Assembly (NCBI GenBank): GCA_902761605.1
Contig: CACWLC010000001.1
Span: 81,861-145,860, forward strand
Source: an uncultured Prevotellaceae bacterium
GTDB taxonomy: Bacteria > Bacteroidota > Bacteroidia > Bacteroidales > Bacteroidaceae
Direction: 5' to 3'
DNA: 64,000 nt
The position numbers and the translations under genes are program-made. The first letter of the stretch is position 1; every line of letters starts with the position of its first letter. The notes under the pieces are model-generated. The model searched no databases, was not told where the DNA came from, and worked only from the letters and a program-made list of their open reading frames with translations. This document shows, piece after piece, positions 63,804 through 64,000 of this stretch.

Positions 63804-63812
63804 TATCTTTGC
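63804..63812 (+). promoter_or_regulatory. Promoter of the last gene, with long leader
   Basis: TATCTTTGC with TTG at 63781-63783, 20 bp upstream, a full Bacteroidetes promoter. About 115 nt of leader follow. The leader contains a 20-codon open frame (63891-63953) that overlaps the start of the next gene. Confidence 0.65.
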
Positions 63813-63928
63813 ATCGTCAATCAGACAGAAAGACAAAAGTTCAGACGTTTTTAGACAGAAGAACAAAAGAACATAAATAATAAAAAAGAAATGTTTAACA
63901 ATTTAAAATTAAAGAAAGGAAAAGAATT

Positions 63929-64000
63929 ATGGCAAAGACTCCAGTTTCAATGACAATCGATGGTTACAAAGAGCGTGAAGTACTGATGGTAACTTACGAG
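63929..64000 (+). CDS. Start of a CDS, possibly TssD (Hcp-like tube protein of type VI secretion)
   Basis: Only the first 24 codons are visible (MAKTPVSMTIDGYKEREVLM then VTYE), cut by the window end. AAGAAAGGA 9 bp before the ATG is a good ribosome site. The IDG...REVLMVTYE pattern resembles the N-terminus of Bacteroidetes TssD tube proteins, which would point to a T6SS beyond the window. Evidence is thin: it could be another small beta-barrel protein. Confidence 0.4.
   Translation, partial: MAKTPVSMTIDGYKEREVLMVTYE

Overview
The window looks like chromosomal DNA of a Bacteroidales bacterium, most likely Prevotella or a close relative. The evidence is two SusC/SusD pairs, many secreted glycoside hydrolases, promoters of the TAnnTTTG type found in Bacteroidetes just upstream of most first genes, weak Shine-Dalgarno signals and moderate GC. 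No transposase, integrase, CRISPR array or phage gene was seen. The first gene (a flippase) and the last gene (a TssD-like start) are cut by the window edges.

Layout. 1-9330: a flippase, a DPP7-type S46 dipeptidyl-peptidase, a DEAD-box helicase, a LOG-family protein, a PfkB kinase with a flavodiiron protein, and an M16 peptidase. 9333-17242 (minus): an operon of a GH92 mannosidase, an orphan TPR sensor kinase and a histidine-phosphatase/GH92 fusion. 17326-21456 (plus): queC, a GH2 enzyme and a patatin. 21457-21841: a gene-free, repeat-rich gap. 21842-36673: a pectin-type utilization locus. Its minus-strand arm holds a GPH symporter, GH43, an ECF sigma factor, GH28, SusC, SusD and a GDPD-GH28 fusion; its plus-strand arm holds an SGNH acetylesterase and a second GPH symporter. 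36741-45969: housekeeping genes (recO, tRNA-Glu, rpsT, gyrB, buk, ptb, ung) with a GH95 fucosidase and a DUF3109 protein. 46078-61614: a fructan (levan-type) locus. It has GH32, an FHS-type permease and fructokinase in one operon, and SusC, SusD, a DUF4960 protein and a GH32-like enzyme in another. An ABC exporter lies between the two operons, and a membrane regulator with a periplasmic sugar-binding domain and an AraC output domain follows. 61968-63574: a HAD phosphatase and a voltage-gated-type K+ channel.

How the genes fit together. The fructan genes follow the order of the well-known Bacteroides thetaiotaomicron levan locus, but the regulator lacks the kinase and receiver modules of the hybrid two-component sensor used there. 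Three promoters in this locus carry two half-sites of the type nnTGwAmS. The half-sites are exactly 21 bp apart and the nearer one ends exactly 31 nt before the -7 element. The promoters are those of the GH32 operon, of the susC operon, and of a short transcript upstream of the regulator. The same geometry appears at the GPH/GH43/sigma promoter of the pectin locus. One regulated promoter points into a strong terminator about 90 nt on, so it should make a roughly 130-nt RNA, either a small RNA or an attenuated leader.

Unexplained structure. Tracts of 7-bp (and some 8-bp) tandem units recur at gene borders and inside four secreted-enzyme genes, sometimes as inverted arms. Two places show 22-bp periodic repeats. 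The 21457-21841 gap also holds a perfect 32-bp palindrome with a second, imperfect copy. All functional statements rest on reading motifs by eye; no database search was run.
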